From the NCBI GenBank assembly GCA_026417425.1, contig JAOADF010000001.1, positions 1 through 53,625 of the forward strand: 53,625 nt of DNA. Reading direction: 5' to 3'. The DNA is from Dictyoglomaceae bacterium (GTDB taxonomy: Bacteria > Dictyoglomota > Dictyoglomia > Dictyoglomales > Dictyoglomaceae). The first letter of the stretch is position 1. Each line of letters begins with the position of its first letter. This document shows, piece after piece, positions 53,607 to 53,625 of the stretch. A program made the position numbers and the translations under genes. The notes under the pieces were generated by a model. That model was given only the letters and a program-made list of their open reading frames with translations, searched no databases and was not told the DNA's origin.

Positions 53607-53625
53607 CTGTCTCTTATACACATCT
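53607..53625. other. Tn5/Nextera mosaic-end adapter sequence (assembly artefact)
   Basis: The last 19 bases read CTGTCTCTTATACACATCT, exactly the 19-bp mosaic end used in Nextera libraries. They replace genomic sequence inside dprA, so they are not part of the organism. Confidence 0.97.

Overview
The window looks like one contig from a compact, AT-rich (about one third G+C by eye), anaerobic, probably thermophilic bacterium. The gene content fits the Dictyoglomus lineage: Rnf complex, an SLH/coiled-coil envelope protein, an ANTAR regulator, a glycine cleavage operon, MEMO1, and proteins rich in Lys, Glu and Ile. This assignment is inference from gene content and composition, not a database match. 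The last 19 bases (53607-53625) are the Tn5/Nextera mosaic end. The contig is therefore a short-read assembly with untrimmed adapter, and dprA is cut there artificially.

Layout. 1-2275 (-): 5' part of a large secreted SLH/coiled-coil/beta-domain envelope protein with a long mRNA leader. It diverges from a membrane-anchored FHA protein (2580-3026, +). 3013-5083 (-): lipoprotein, ROK sugar kinase, phosphatidylglycerophosphate synthase. 5297-7990 (+): a GT4 glycosyltransferase paired with an alpha/alpha-barrel-like protein, then an FmdB zinc ribbon with a clear terminator. 8005-12992 (-): surE, ANTAR response regulator, wecA-like transferase, mnmG, methyltransferase. 13131-13406 (+): rpsT.

13403-32675 (-): a 19-kb co-directional run with almost no gaps. 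Eight tRNA genes follow a textbook sigma-A promoter, then tig, clpP, clpX, valS, rnfCDGEAB, apbE, a Gx-type membrane protein, a DUF4321 protein, ftsX, an EnvC-like M23 peptidase, ctpA, comEA, a short comEC and holA. The Rnf complex (ferredoxin:NAD+ oxidoreductase and ion pump) sits beside the ApbE enzyme that attaches its covalent FMN. FtsX sits beside the coiled-coil peptidase type that it controls in other bacteria.

33031-48093 (+): MEMO1 (apparently leaderless), pth, mfd, a PrsA/SurA-type foldase, mazG and hup. Then come gcvT-gcvH-gcvPA-gcvPB, two radical SAM genes, a CCA-adding/poly(A) polymerase-type nucleotidyltransferase and an unrecognised gene. The two overlapping radical SAM genes directly after the glycine cleavage genes are best explained as a two-protein (LipS1/LipS2-type) lipoyl synthase that lipoylates GcvH. 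This is the most interesting system in the window.

48081-53606 (-): a secreted protein of unknown function, xerC/D, trmFO, topA and dprA, an order familiar from Firmicutes. GcvT makes methylene-THF, and both TrmFO and (with MnmE) MnmG consume it for tRNA modification. I saw no CRISPR array, insertion sequence, prophage or rRNA gene.
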